Below are positions 13,673 to 20,806 of a stretch of DNA of 24,450 nt, one piece after another. The notes beneath the pieces are model-generated. The model saw only the letters and a program-made list of their open reading frames with translations, made no database searches and was not told the DNA's origin. Both the position numbers and the translations under genes were made by a program. The stretch comes from Candidatus Martarchaeota archaeon (GTDB taxonomy: Archaea; Micrarchaeota; Micrarchaeia; Micrarchaeales; Micrarchaeaceae), in assembly GCA_023485645.1 (NCBI GenBank), contig JAMCZM010000019.1, forward strand, positions 1 to 24,450, read 5' to 3'. Every line of letters starts with the position of its first letter. Within the stretch, counting starts at the first letter, position 1.

Positions 13673-15370
13673 CTATACAATATTTGACACATTCAGCGTT
13701 CCAGTAACATTATGATTTACAGTGGCATTTTGATAAGTAAATGATAATATGTAGCTACTCTCCCCAGATATTATAGGAACTAATATATTTTTACATGATA
13801 ATTTTATAGTATTAGACGCATGTGAACTTATTGTGGTATTAAGTAAATTACTGTATTCTAGGCCTGCCATATAGCATGAACCATTTGTTAATTTTATGCT
13901 ATAATTAAGATTATTTGTTATAGATAATGTACCTTGGTTAGTAGCATATGAAAAGTTCATAACATTGCAGGATATTGCATTTGTATTTGAAAATGTGCAG
14001 GTATTGTTTACTGCATTCATCCATAATATTGGCTTTTCTGTACTATTAAGAGCCGCTATTAGATGCTCGGCGTTGTAGCTTGCATCTATTAACTGCGTAT
14101 TATTTACAAACGAATATATTGTAAAATTATAATTCTTTGTAAGCTCTGTTGATTTAATGACACCGAACTGGGATGTCAACGTCTTTGATGGAGATATATA
14201 TATTGAGCATACTGCTGTAGTATTTGAAATAATGCCTAAACACTTACTATTTTTTACAACTGTATTTTCACTAGATGATATTCCACTTACAAAAAAGCCG
14301 TTGCTTATATTAAATACGTTATACCAGTAATTTGAAGCATTATCAAAACCATATAAGGCACCAAGATCTGTTGAATTTAAGTATCTGAACCCTTGTGCAT
14401 AATATGTTATATTATACTTATTGAAAACTGATTTGTTAAATATATATGAAACATTGAGCGGTGAATTTGTGTAACAGCTGCTAATGCCATTATATATTGA
14501 CAATTCCGTCCAACCATTATTATATGAGAGGCAGGAGATTATTCCATTAGAGATAGAGAAAACGTCAGTATTATTTTCTTTTATGCTATTAAACCCAAAA
14601 CTTGACATTATTCTATATATTGGGGCTGGACCAGTACCACTTAAAAGCATACTCTCCGCACTGCTGCCATTTTCATACTTAACATATGTACCTATTGAAC
14701 TATATATAAACCCATAAAGATCTCCTACAAGTACATGTTCTACTGACGGATCGACAGAAAAGATAGCGTTCATCTTACTAACATTATAATAGCTAGTCTG
14801 GGCCGCTATAAGTGGAAATGCACTGCCCATGAATGAAAAATTATATGCAGATATTACATTGCCATTTGGAAATTCCAATATCTTTGATGGAGATTCAGGC
14901 TGATTTACTATTATTAGAACATTAGATGACTTTACACTATTATTTGTAAAATTAAATACGCTTCCTGGATCTGCAATTGCCTTAAAATTATAAATGCCTG
15001 CAACGCCATACGTATAATTTATTGGTATGCGTGCTCCCTTTCCAGGAGGCAATGATACGTTATAAACAGAAAGCGTTCCATTCCCTAAATAAAACCCTAC
15101 ATCGAGATTTTTAATATAAGATGACCCTGTATTATTCACCTGTAAAATGAATTTAGTCGTATTAAGAGGATATAAATGTGTTGAATTTGGCGCGCTTAAC
15201 AATACATTTATTGACACTTTGCCGCTTGATAAACTACTTAACGTAATATATACCACAAGCGCTATAACTACTATTATACCTAAATAAATTAGCGTATTGC
15301 TCTTACTTTTTTTATTATTTTTATCTAAATCCTTATGAGTGCCCAAATTTGCAGATTCTTTCTTATCCAT
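13673..15370 (-). CDS. Large N-glycosylation-rich membrane-anchored surface protein
   Basis: A 565-aa type II membrane protein. A short, very charged cytoplasmic tail (DKKESANLGTHKDLDKNNKK) precedes one helix (about 29-47). The rest is extracellular. The first 110 exterior residues resemble a CARDB/Ig module (strands LQVNNTGSSYIKNL and NYTYGVAGIYNFKAIADPG). The remaining 400 residues are beta-rich, without a recognised family, and carry scattered cysteines. I count 30 Asn-x-Ser/Thr sequons, pointing to dense N-glycosylation. Start: ATG 15370 with AGTGAG upstream; a GTG at 15379 is an in-frame alternative that would overlap this ribosome-binding site. It follows the winged-helix regulator by 12 nt and is almost certainly in the same transcript. 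Its function (S-layer accessory, adhesin or sensor) is open. Confidence 0.82.
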   Translation of the reverse strand: MDKKESANLGTHKDLDKNNKKSKSNTLIYLGIIVVIALVVYITLSSLSSGKVSINVLLSAPNSTHLYPLNTTKFILQVNNTGSSYIKNLDVGFYLGNGTLSVYNVSLPPGKGARIPINYTYGVAGIYNFKAIADPGSVFNFTNNSVKSSNVLIIVNQPESPSKILEFPNGNVISAYNFSFMGSAFPLIAAQTSYYNVSKMNAIFSVDPSVEHVLVGDLYGFIYSSIGTYVKYENGSSAESMLLSGTGPAPIYRIMSSFGFNSIKENNTDVFSISNGIISCLSYNNGWTELSIYNGISSCYTNSPLNVSYIFNKSVFNKYNITYYAQGFRYLNSTDLGALYGFDNASNYWYNVFNISNGFFVSGISSSENTVVKNSKCLGIISNTTAVCSIYISPSKTLTSQFGVIKSTELTKNYNFTIYSFVNNTQLIDASYNAEHLIAALNSTEKPILWMNAVNNTCTFSNTNAISCNVMNFSYATNQGTLSITNNLNYSIKLTNGSCYMAGLEYSNLLNTTISSHASNTIKLSCKNILVPIISGESSYILSFTYQNATVNHNVTGTLNVSNIV

Positions 15371-15382
15371 ATAACTCACTTC

Positions 15383-15838
15383 TTACCTATTTTTAAGCTC
15401 CTTAAGCGCAAGTATCATCTTTTCTTTAATTGGGGACATTATATTATCTATATAACTATTTACCCATACAGACTCATCATATTTGTCCCCTATCTTCGGA
15501 TTAAATATAAAATATCTACCCTTCTCATTATTTATAATTTTTGCCTTTTTAAACTGCAGTAAATGATATCTTAAGGTTTTTTCATTTATAGGAGCCCAAT
15601 TTGAACCTATATATTCAGAAAGCTCTGATACATTAGGATCACGCCTTAAGGAAAATTGAAAATGTAATATTGCATCCAAAACTGAAACGGCTGATTGCCT
15701 TGATTCTCCAGGATTAATTATTCCCATTGAGAGTGCAAGATAACGCACTATAGAACGTCTCGTCTCACCCACCTCATCTGAGAGTCGTAGATCTCTTAAT
15801 GTAATTTCACCTTCAATAAGTTTAGATTCATTTATCAT
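15383..15838 (-). CDS. Winged-helix transcriptional regulator
   Basis: A 151-aa soluble protein. The middle (about 55-120) has a winged-helix plan: helix AVSVLDAILHFQFSLRRDP, helix NVSELSEYIG, recognition helix NEKTLRYHLLQFKKAKII, then a beta wing ending in GRYFIFNP. Flanking helical regions may dimerise. I chose ATG 15838 because TTTATAGA lies about 24 nt upstream, as for a leaderless start. ATG 15868 would add ten residues. It is the first gene of a minus-strand unit with the glycosylated surface protein 12 nt downstream and perhaps the permease. It faces the 15939 gene across a spacer of about 100 nt. It may regulate its own unit; no operator was identified. Confidence 0.8.
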   Translation of the reverse strand: MINESKLIEGEITLRDLRLSDEVGETRRSIVRYLALSMGIINPGESRQSAVSVLDAILHFQFSLRRDPNVSELSEYIGSNWAPINEKTLRYHLLQFKKAKIINNEKGRYFIFNPKIGDKYDESVWVNSYIDNIMSPIKEKMILALKELKNR

Positions 15839-15938
15839 AGTATAATACCTATTATCTATAAATTGCATTAAATAAGTTTATATTTATTTGCTGATAAACT
15901 TAATATACAGCATTGCTCTTTTACATTTTAGTGATTTT

Positions 15939-16298
15939 ATGGATAATATAGAACTTAAGATAAATTTTGACCCGCAGGAGCTCAAACAGAACGTAAAAAA
16001 TGAATTTTTTATAATATTGAACTTCTCCAATACTAATAGTAATTTAAATTTCTGGTGTGAGTGTGATCTTTTAGTTAAACACCCATTATCATTAGCACAT
16101 GATAAAGTGCTAGATATTGGAAGGACACGTGTTGGTATTATAGAGCCTAAACAAAGTATAGAGAAGCGTATTAAAATTTATACAAGACCAAATAATTACC
16201 CTGGTGAGTATGAACTTAATTTAACCGCATATTTATATGATAAAGAAGGAATAATATCTGAGAGAATAGACAGAAAAGAAACAATAATTTGCAAGTAA
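15939..16298 (+). CDS. Unknown 119-aa beta-sandwich protein
   Basis: Not recognised by family. The start is ATG 15939, preceded by GTGAT at 3-nt spacing. A longer frame from TTG 15888 would cover the promoter region and is rejected. The product is predicted all-beta and soluble, lacks a signal peptide, and shows alternating strands such as NIELKINFDPQEL, NEFFIILNFSNTNS, KRIKIYTRPNNYPGEYELNL and TAYLYDKEGI. The pattern 'EPKQS...YTRPNNYPGEYELNLTAYLYD' resembles Ig-like or arrestin-like sandwiches, such as those used by surface-layer or sorting proteins, but this is structural guesswork. It ends 14 nt before the next start and is probably co-transcribed with it. Confidence 0.72.
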   Translation: MDNIELKINFDPQELKQNVKNEFFIILNFSNTNSNLNFWCECDLLVKHPLSLAHDKVLDIGRTRVGIIEPKQSIEKRIKIYTRPNNYPGEYELNLTAYLYDKEGIISERIDRKETIICK

Positions 16299-16312
16299 TA
16301 GTTAGTGTTTAT

Positions 16313-16876
16313 ATGGAAGATATACCAGCTTGGTTGCTATGCCAAGATATATGCGCTCGTGCGCAGGAAGAATTGACATCGCAAGCAATAGAAACACTTG
16401 ATATGGAGATAGAGGCAAAAAGACTTAAAATTGACGGGCATTTAGTAACTGCAGATGAGGGTACAAATGAAATTGAAAAAAAGCTTTTTGTTATTGGCAA
16501 AATTGTTGATGGTGAACAAGAGATATATGATAATTATATGGGCATGATCAGCAAGCTCGAAAACGACGATAATGAATTAACAGGTAAGTTAATTGAAAGA
16601 ATTGAGGAACTTAAACGATTTTTGCTTGCCGTTTCTACAATATCCATATTGATGAGGTATAGCAAACTTTTTAGAAACTGGTTTGAGGATATAGGACATC
16701 ATTTTAAAGAAAATAGCGCGGAGAGCATACTTCTCAAAACAATGAATCCATCACGGCTTGAAGCACTTGAATTTATAACAAAGAATAAACGCATGATATT
16801 TGAAAATCTTTTTTCTGAAAGCGAATTAAATATAATGATGAATGCCACAGTAAAATTTAAAAATATTAAAAATTAA
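16313..16876 (+). CDS. Unknown 187-aa helical protein
   Basis: Not recognised. I chose ATG 16313 (MEDIPAWLLCQDICARAQEE); a TTG at 16289 would overlap the previous gene. The product is acidic to neutral, predicted wholly helical and soluble, with two early cysteines (Cys9 and Cys13). A long central helix region (about 60-110) contains GEQEIYDNYMGMISKLEN and LIERIEELKRFLLAVSTIS, and could form a coiled coil or a bundle. A C-terminal globular helix pair (PSRLEALEFITKNKRMIFEN) follows. It is paired with the beta-sandwich gene, so the two may form a complex. A strong hairpin terminator lies 32 nt after its stop. Confidence 0.72.
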   Translation: MEDIPAWLLCQDICARAQEELTSQAIETLDMEIEAKRLKIDGHLVTADEGTNEIEKKLFVIGKIVDGEQEIYDNYMGMISKLENDDNELTGKLIERIEELKRFLLAVSTISILMRYSKLFRNWFEDIGHHFKENSAESILLKTMNPSRLEALEFITKNKRMIFENLFSESELNIMMNATVKFKNIKN

Positions 16877-16899
16877 CGGATCAACCAAGCTAAATAAAC

Positions 16900-16932
16900 A
16901 AAAAATAGCGCCCAGATTGGGCGACCTTTTTC
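16900..16932. terminator. Bidirectional hairpin terminator
   Basis: CGCCCA (16909-16914) and TGGGCG (16918-16923) form a perfect 6-bp, GC-rich stem with a GAT loop. On the plus strand it is followed by a T5 run (ACCTTTTTC). On the minus strand it is followed by a T6 run (TATTTTTTG). It lies between the convergent genes ending at 16876 and 16950, so it can stop transcription from both sides. This is the textbook bacterial intrinsic-terminator form and is conspicuous in an archaeal-looking sequence, where T-runs alone usually suffice. Confidence 0.7.
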
Positions 16933-16949
16933 AATATGCTACTATACAT

Positions 16950-17801
16950 TCAGGACGGTACGTACTTAACATTTATTTTGACATTTACAGGAACTTGATT
17001 ATAGTTATATAAGCTAAATGTTACCTTACCATTAAGCACAGGTACTATATTTGACCCGCCTATATAATATGTACCCATATTAACCCCATAATTTGAATTG
17101 TATAAATACTCAGATGCATTCATATTCAATAGATTTGTTGCATTGCGTTCAAAGGTCATTATATATGTAGATGTTGGGAAATATTGGACAGAATTGTTAT
17201 TTAACGTATTATAGTTATTATTGTAATTGTTGTATGGGAACATTTTATAATAAACACTGCGGGCGCATGCATTATAATAAACATTGCCCAAAGTCGAATT
17301 ATAATAGCTAAGCGTTGTTTCATTTTCATATTGCGCATAGTTGTTATTGGCTACGTATTTACCCTGAATATGTGACGTATTTATTATTATGTATCCAGAA
17401 TGGGGTACATTAAATGTTATATTGTATTCATTGCTAATATTACTTGGATTAGAATAGTTGGATTGGATATAGTAGTACTCAAAATTACCATCTACAACTG
17501 AGTTGCTGCTGCAATTATAATACTCGCCATACATTACATAATGATTTAAAGTATAGCCGTTTGTATCATACCCAGCTAGACTTACAGTATATGATTTATT
17601 AAATGCAAGGTCCAATACTGCGGTTAACTTTGATGCATTGCTTGATACATTAGCAAGCTTTGTTTGAGCGACCTTTAAGGAACTTGTAACGTTATTTAAC
17701 TGTGCATTCTGAGATATATACATATAATAAGAGCCTGATGCTAAAACAAGCGCAATTACAAAAAGTATTGCTAATATTAATACCTGACCATTTATTTTCA
17801 T
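16950..17801 (-). CDS. Asn/Tyr-rich membrane-anchored exoprotein
   Basis: A 283-aa protein with one N-terminal helix (about 6-29, LILAILFVIALVLASGSYYM) acting as an uncleaved anchor or signal. A short coiled-coil-like stalk follows (AQLNNVTSSLKVAQTKLANV). The exterior domain is beta-rich and very rich in Asn and Tyr, including a low-complexity run NNYNNNYNTLNNN near residues 200-212. I count 14 Asn-x-Ser/Thr sequons. Two cysteines (NCSS about 97 and NACAR about 184) may form a disulphide. No family recognised. Its composition matches the larger surface protein at 13673-15370, suggesting a shared glycosylated cell-surface role. It is a single minus-strand gene, convergent with 16313-16876 and divergent from ppa. 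Confidence 0.75.
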   Translation of the reverse strand: MKINGQVLILAILFVIALVLASGSYYMYISQNAQLNNVTSSLKVAQTKLANVSSNASKLTAVLDLAFNKSYTVSLAGYDTNGYTLNHYVMYGEYYNCSSNSVVDGNFEYYYIQSNYSNPSNISNEYNITFNVPHSGYIIINTSHIQGKYVANNNYAQYENETTLSYYNSTLGNVYYNACARSVYYKMFPYNNYNNNYNTLNNNSVQYFPTSTYIMTFERNATNLLNMNASEYLYNSNYGVNMGTYYIGGSNIVPVLNGKVTFSLYNYNQVPVNVKINVKYVPS

Positions 17802-17887
17802 AATAAAACCTATATTGTAATAATAATGTATAGAATAACATTTAAATACCTTTTTATCAACCTAATTTTTTTATCAATAAAGATACG

Positions 17888-17896
17888 CTTATATTT
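17888..17896 (+). promoter_or_regulatory. TATA-like box for ppa
   Basis: CTTATATTT lies 29-37 nt before ATG 17925, followed by GTGAT at 17917-17921. It fits a short-leader transcript for the pyrophosphatase gene. Confidence 0.45.
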
Positions 17897-17924
17897 ATTT
17901 TTCAAGAATAGATATTGTGATCTT

Positions 17925-18431
17925 ATGAAACTAGGCATCGGAAAGGACGCACCAAAAATTGTTAACGCGTTCATAGAAATACCAATGGGCTCAAATATAA
18001 AGTATGAAATTGATGAGGAGAGTGGGATATTGAAAGTGGACCGTGTATTATTTACATCAATGGTATACCCATTCAATTACGGCTTTGTTGCAGGAACACT
18101 CGGAAAAGATGGAGATCCTCTAGATATTCTTGTCATGAGCAATCAACCGTTTCTACCAGGTAGCTTTATAAAAGCAAGACCCATAGGCGTTGCATTTATG
18201 ACAGATGAAGAAGGAGAAGATACTAAAATAATTGCTGTACCAATAGATAAAGTTGACCCAAATTTTAGTGATGTAAAAGACGTAACAGATGTATCTGAGC
18301 CCATAAAAAGAAAAATTAAGCATTTCTTTGAGCACTATAAAGAGCTTGAACCAAATAAATGGGTTAAAATAACTGGATATGGAAGCGCAGATGACGCTTA
18401 TAAAATGATAAATGATGGAAAAAAAAATTAA
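17925..18431 (+). CDS. ppa: Inorganic pyrophosphatase (family I)
   Basis: A 168-aa soluble enzyme that hydrolyses pyrophosphate to two phosphates and so pulls biosynthetic reactions forward. The catalytic set is complete: Lys26-Tyr27-Glu28, Arg40, Tyr52 in PFNYGF, the metal-binding DGDPLDILV (Asp62, Asp64, Asp67), Asp94 and Asp99 in DEEGEDTKIIAVP, and the C-terminal helix DVSEPIKRKIKHFFEHYKEL. Length equals that of archaeal and bacterial hexameric family I enzymes. The start is ATG 17925, with GTGAT at 3-nt spacing; upstream in-frame codons would add a spurious hydrophobic extension. The LUD gene follows within 10 nt or overlaps slightly, depending on its start. Confidence 0.97.
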   Translation: MKLGIGKDAPKIVNAFIEIPMGSNIKYEIDEESGILKVDRVLFTSMVYPFNYGFVAGTLGKDGDPLDILVMSNQPFLPGSFIKARPIGVAFMTDEEGEDTKIIAVPIDKVDPNFSDVKDVTDVSEPIKRKIKHFFEHYKELEPNKWVKITGYGSADDAYKMINDGKKN

Positions 18432-18441
18432 GTGCATTTAT

Positions 18442-19065
18442 ATGCAACATTACCAGTGGAATAAACTTCCTAATAAAAGCATCATTGATAAGACCGTAAA
18501 TGCACTAATTTCAAATGGAATAAATGTAAATGTGGTTAAAAACAGTGAAGATGCACTAGAACATATAATAAAGCTCATACCATCAAATGCATCAGTAATG
18601 AGTGGTGGATCTACTACGCTAAAGCAAATAGGATTTTTAAATTATCTTAACGGTAATTTTAATAAATGGAAAGATTTACATAAAAACATATATAATGAAA
18701 ATGATGAAATAAAACGTTTAGATCTTAGGCGTACAGCATTAACTGCTGATTATTTTCTTGGTAGTGTAGGTGCCATAACAATTGATGGGAAGCTCATGCT
18801 TGCAGATAGAAGCGGAACACGCGTTTCTGCATATTCTTTTGCGGCAAAAAAAGTCATTATCATAGCAAGCGCAAACAAGATAGTTGATTCTTTAGAAATA
18901 GGCAAATTGCGTATAATAGAGCATGCGCTACCGCTTGAGGACAAACGAATGATAGATGAGAACAATTCTTTTAGTGCAATTGCAAAATGGCTGATAATAG
19001 AAAAAGAATTTACCAAAGATAGAATAACGCTTATAATAATTACAGATGAACAACTTGGTTTTTAA
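18442..19065 (+). CDS. LUD-domain (LutC/YkgG-like) protein
   Basis: A 207-aa single-domain LUD (DUF162) protein. Family landmarks: WNKLPNKSIIDKTVNALISN (6-25), SVMSGGSTTLKQIG (51-64), RRTALTADYFLGSVGAITIDG (96-116), ADRSGTRVSAYSF (121-133) and SANKIVDSLE (143-152). LUD proteins occur in the lactate-utilisation iron-sulphur complex LutABC and as stand-alone NagB-fold proteins of unknown substrate. LutA and LutB are absent here. Two starts are possible. ATG 18442 gives the usual family N-terminus. ATGs at 18412 or 18415 overlap the end of ppa and add nine or ten residues. Co-transcription with ppa is likely; a metabolic link is not established. Confidence 0.88.
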   Translation: MQHYQWNKLPNKSIIDKTVNALISNGINVNVVKNSEDALEHIIKLIPSNASVMSGGSTTLKQIGFLNYLNGNFNKWKDLHKNIYNENDEIKRLDLRRTALTADYFLGSVGAITIDGKLMLADRSGTRVSAYSFAAKKVIIIASANKIVDSLEIGKLRIIEHALPLEDKRMIDENNSFSAIAKWLIIEKEFTKDRITLIIITDEQLGF

Positions 19066-19124
19066 CATTTAGCTGATATTTAATTAAATTTAATAATTAA
19101 CATTTAGATATATTTAAAGATAAA

Positions 19125-19133
19125 CCTTTATAG
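19125..19133 (+). promoter_or_regulatory. TATA-like box for the parvulin gene
   Basis: CCTTTATAG lies 42-50 nt before ATG 19175. It predicts a leader of about 20 nt that contains GTGAT at 19167-19171. It opens a new unit after the LUD gene. Confidence 0.45.
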
Positions 19134-19174
19134 AGCATTTATTATAATTGAATATGTTGTTTATTAGTGATTAT

Positions 19175-19450
19175 ATGCCAAATAAGATACGCTGCAGCCA
19201 TATATTGGTAAAAAATGCTACTCTTGCCAATGAGTTGTTTGAAAGAATATTAAAGGGAGAGGATTTTAGTAAACTAGCCGTGGAATACTCAATTGATAGC
19301 TCTAGAAAAAGAGGAGGAGATTTAGGCGTCTTTGGCAGAGGTGCTATGGTAAGACCATTTGAACAGGCAGCATTTGCACTAAACAAAGGTGAAGTATCCA
19401 AACCTATTAAAACGGACTTTGGATACCATATAATAAAAAGAACAGAATAA
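19175..19450 (+). CDS. Single-domain parvulin peptidyl-prolyl isomerase
   Basis: A 91-aa stand-alone parvulin (PpiC-type rotamase) that accelerates cis-trans isomerisation of prolyl bonds. Conserved elements: CSHILVK (His9), FSKLAVEYSIDSS with Asp41 at the usual Cys/Asp position, RGGDLGVFGRGAMVRPFEQA (46-65, hydrophobic pocket Met58 and Phe62), and TDFGYHIIKRTE with His85. It has no signal peptide or anchor, so it is cytosolic, like E. coli Par10 and the small parvulins described from Thaumarchaeota. The ATG at 19175 has GTGAT at 3-nt spacing. An in-frame TTG at 19148 is disfavoured because it would add nine residues ahead of the parvulin fold. It leads a likely three-gene unit with the CDP-alcohol transferase and the Yip1-like protein. 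Confidence 0.93.
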   Translation: MPNKIRCSHILVKNATLANELFERILKGEDFSKLAVEYSIDSSRKRGGDLGVFGRGAMVRPFEQAAFALNKGEVSKPIKTDFGYHIIKRTE

Positions 19451-19468
19451 TAATTTGGTTGGATTTAT

Positions 19469-20104
19469 ATGAGAGCTGCTGATATTGCAACAGTATTTAG
19501 AACGTTTCTTGTAATACTTGTGTTATATTTAGTTATAATAAAATATGACCCCTTAATATCAGTTTTTCTTTTTTTGATTGCGACCGCACTTGATGGTATT
19601 GATGGATATCTAGCTATATGGCAGGAAAGTAACCATAAAATTTCTTTTAGCACCTATCTAAAAGCTGCCATATCAAAAAACAGAATTGCTAAAGCAAGCA
19701 TATCAAGATATAAAAGCAGAGCTTCAATAAATGCGCGATTTGGCCCAAGAATGGATATTGCAGCTGATAGAATTGCGGAATATGCTATGTTTATAATTTT
19801 TCTTTATTTAGGAATTGTACCTCTTTATATTGTAATTGCAGTGGTAGTAATACATTCATTTGCTGATGCGTTAATGGGTGCAAGAGGCACTTCTTCCGAA
19901 ATGAAAACAAAAACCGCAAAACTAATTTATAGTTCAAATATAAGTAGGGCCTTAATAAATGTGCTTAAAATAATCACATTTGCATACCTTATATTTGAGT
20001 ATGTAGATAATTATCCACAAATATTTGGATATATTTTAATTTCTGGATTATTTATTATGATACTACTTAGAGGAGCAGTTGAGATATATGATAGCGTTAT
20101 ATAG
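19469..20104 (+). CDS. CDP-alcohol phosphatidyltransferase-family membrane protein with insertion in the signature
   Basis: A 211-aa membrane enzyme of the CDP-OH-P family, which transfers a phospholipid moiety from a CDP-activated lipid to an alcohol such as serine, inositol phosphate or glycerol phosphate. The start IATVFRTFLVILVLYL is typical. The catalytic signature D-x2-D-G-x2-A-R-x8-G-x3-D-x3-D is split. LDGIDGYLAI gives Asp42, Asp45, Gly46 and Ala49 but Ile50 in place of Arg. FGPRMDIAADR gives Gly92, Asp96 and Asp100. Between the halves are 41 residues instead of 8, a basic Ser/Lys/Arg-rich insertion. Three or four helices follow. All four metal-binding aspartates remain, so activity is plausible; the substrate (archaetidyl lipid synthesis?) is unknown. 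It starts 18 nt after the parvulin stop. Confidence 0.85.
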   Translation: MRAADIATVFRTFLVILVLYLVIIKYDPLISVFLFLIATALDGIDGYLAIWQESNHKISFSTYLKAAISKNRIAKASISRYKSRASINARFGPRMDIAADRIAEYAMFIIFLYLGIVPLYIVIAVVVIHSFADALMGARGTSSEMKTKTAKLIYSSNISRALINVLKIITFAYLIFEYVDNYPQIFGYILISGLFIMILLRGAVEIYDSVI

Positions 20105-20112
20105 GTATTATT

Positions 20113-20730
20113 ATGAAATTGCTTTTTAGAGATTTTAAAATGGGGGTTAAATCTGCACTTTTTCTTGGTGCAAATGAAGAACGTATCACAAACAGAATAG
20201 CTATGTTAAAATTATATTATAGAGCAATAGTGTTACCAATGATAATTTCTGTTATTATAGGGGCAATACTTATAAGTTTTTACGGAAGCTTGCCCAATAT
20301 ATTAATAGAAAGTATATTACCATATATGAGCATTGGAATATTGAGTGGTATAAGCCCTAGTATAACGATAGAGGCATCAATAATATTTTTGTATTTAATA
20401 CTATTTCCGTTTGCCATAATGACATTCTCACTTGTCTTCCATTTTATATCAAAAATATTATTAAGGCTCTATAATGGCACACAGACAAATACCTTTAGTG
20501 CATCAATTTACGCTGCACTACCATTTGTTTTGTTCTTTTGGGTCTTAATGATACCCCAATTGGGTGCAATCTTTTACGTACTACTCATATGGTCAATAAT
20601 AGCATTTGTATATGCAAGTTCTGCAAAACATAATATATCAAAAGGCAGAGCACTTGGAAGCTTAGCCTCCTTTGCTATAGTAACACTGCTAGTAGGATTT
20701 GCATTTATCGGATTTTTGGCACTTTTATAA
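20113..20730 (+). CDS. Yip1-like five-helix membrane protein
   Basis: A 205-aa membrane protein with a short soluble N-terminus (MKLLFRDFKMGVKSALFL) and about five helices at about 39-58, 88-110, 130-148, 150-168 and 184-204. The layout and the motif-poor hydrophobic core with TNTFSASIYAALPF match prokaryotic Yip1/YIP1-domain proteins, whose role is unclear (membrane organisation or trafficking-like functions in eukaryotes). It begins 8 nt after the CDP-alcohol transferase stop and is probably co-transcribed. A lipid-related role is suggested only by this neighbour. Confidence 0.7.
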   Translation: MKLLFRDFKMGVKSALFLGANEERITNRIAMLKLYYRAIVLPMIISVIIGAILISFYGSLPNILIESILPYMSIGILSGISPSITIEASIIFLYLILFPFAIMTFSLVFHFISKILLRLYNGTQTNTFSASIYAALPFVLFFWVLMIPQLGAIFYVLLIWSIIAFVYASSAKHNISKGRALGSLASFAIVTLLVGFAFIGFLALL

Positions 20731-20735
20731 AAATA

Positions 20736-20774
20736 AAGTGATAAATGAAAAATTTATGAAGATATTTATCACTT
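20736..20774. repeat. 11-bp perfect inverted repeat between Yip1-like gene and lhr
   Basis: AAGTGATAAAT (20736-20746) and its exact reverse complement ATTTATCACTT (20764-20774) enclose a 17-nt loop. It starts 5 nt after the Yip1-like stop and ends just before the lhr TATA-like box. It could be a terminator-like hairpin (no T-run follows) or an operator for lhr. Confidence 0.5.
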
Positions 20775-20777
20775 GGA

Positions 20778-20789
20778 TTTAAATATAAA
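20778..20789 (+). promoter_or_regulatory. TATA-like box for lhr
   Basis: TTTAAATATAAA lies 18-29 nt before the TTG start at 20807. That is the right spacing for a leaderless transcript, although GGTGGAT at 20796-20802 could also act as a ribosome-binding site from an upstream start. Confidence 0.5.
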
Positions 20790-20806
20790 AGTACTGGTGG
20801 ATTTAA

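Noticed and set aside
15888..15938. N-terminal extension of the beta-sandwich protein from a TTG at 15888.
   Set aside because: It would cover the promoter of the gene. GTGAT with 3-nt spacing marks ATG 15939 as the start.
17826..17924. Hydrophobic 33-residue N-terminal extension of the pyrophosphatase.
   Set aside because: Family I enzymes begin at the MKLGIGKDAP position. The TATA-like box and GTGAT lie inside the extension.
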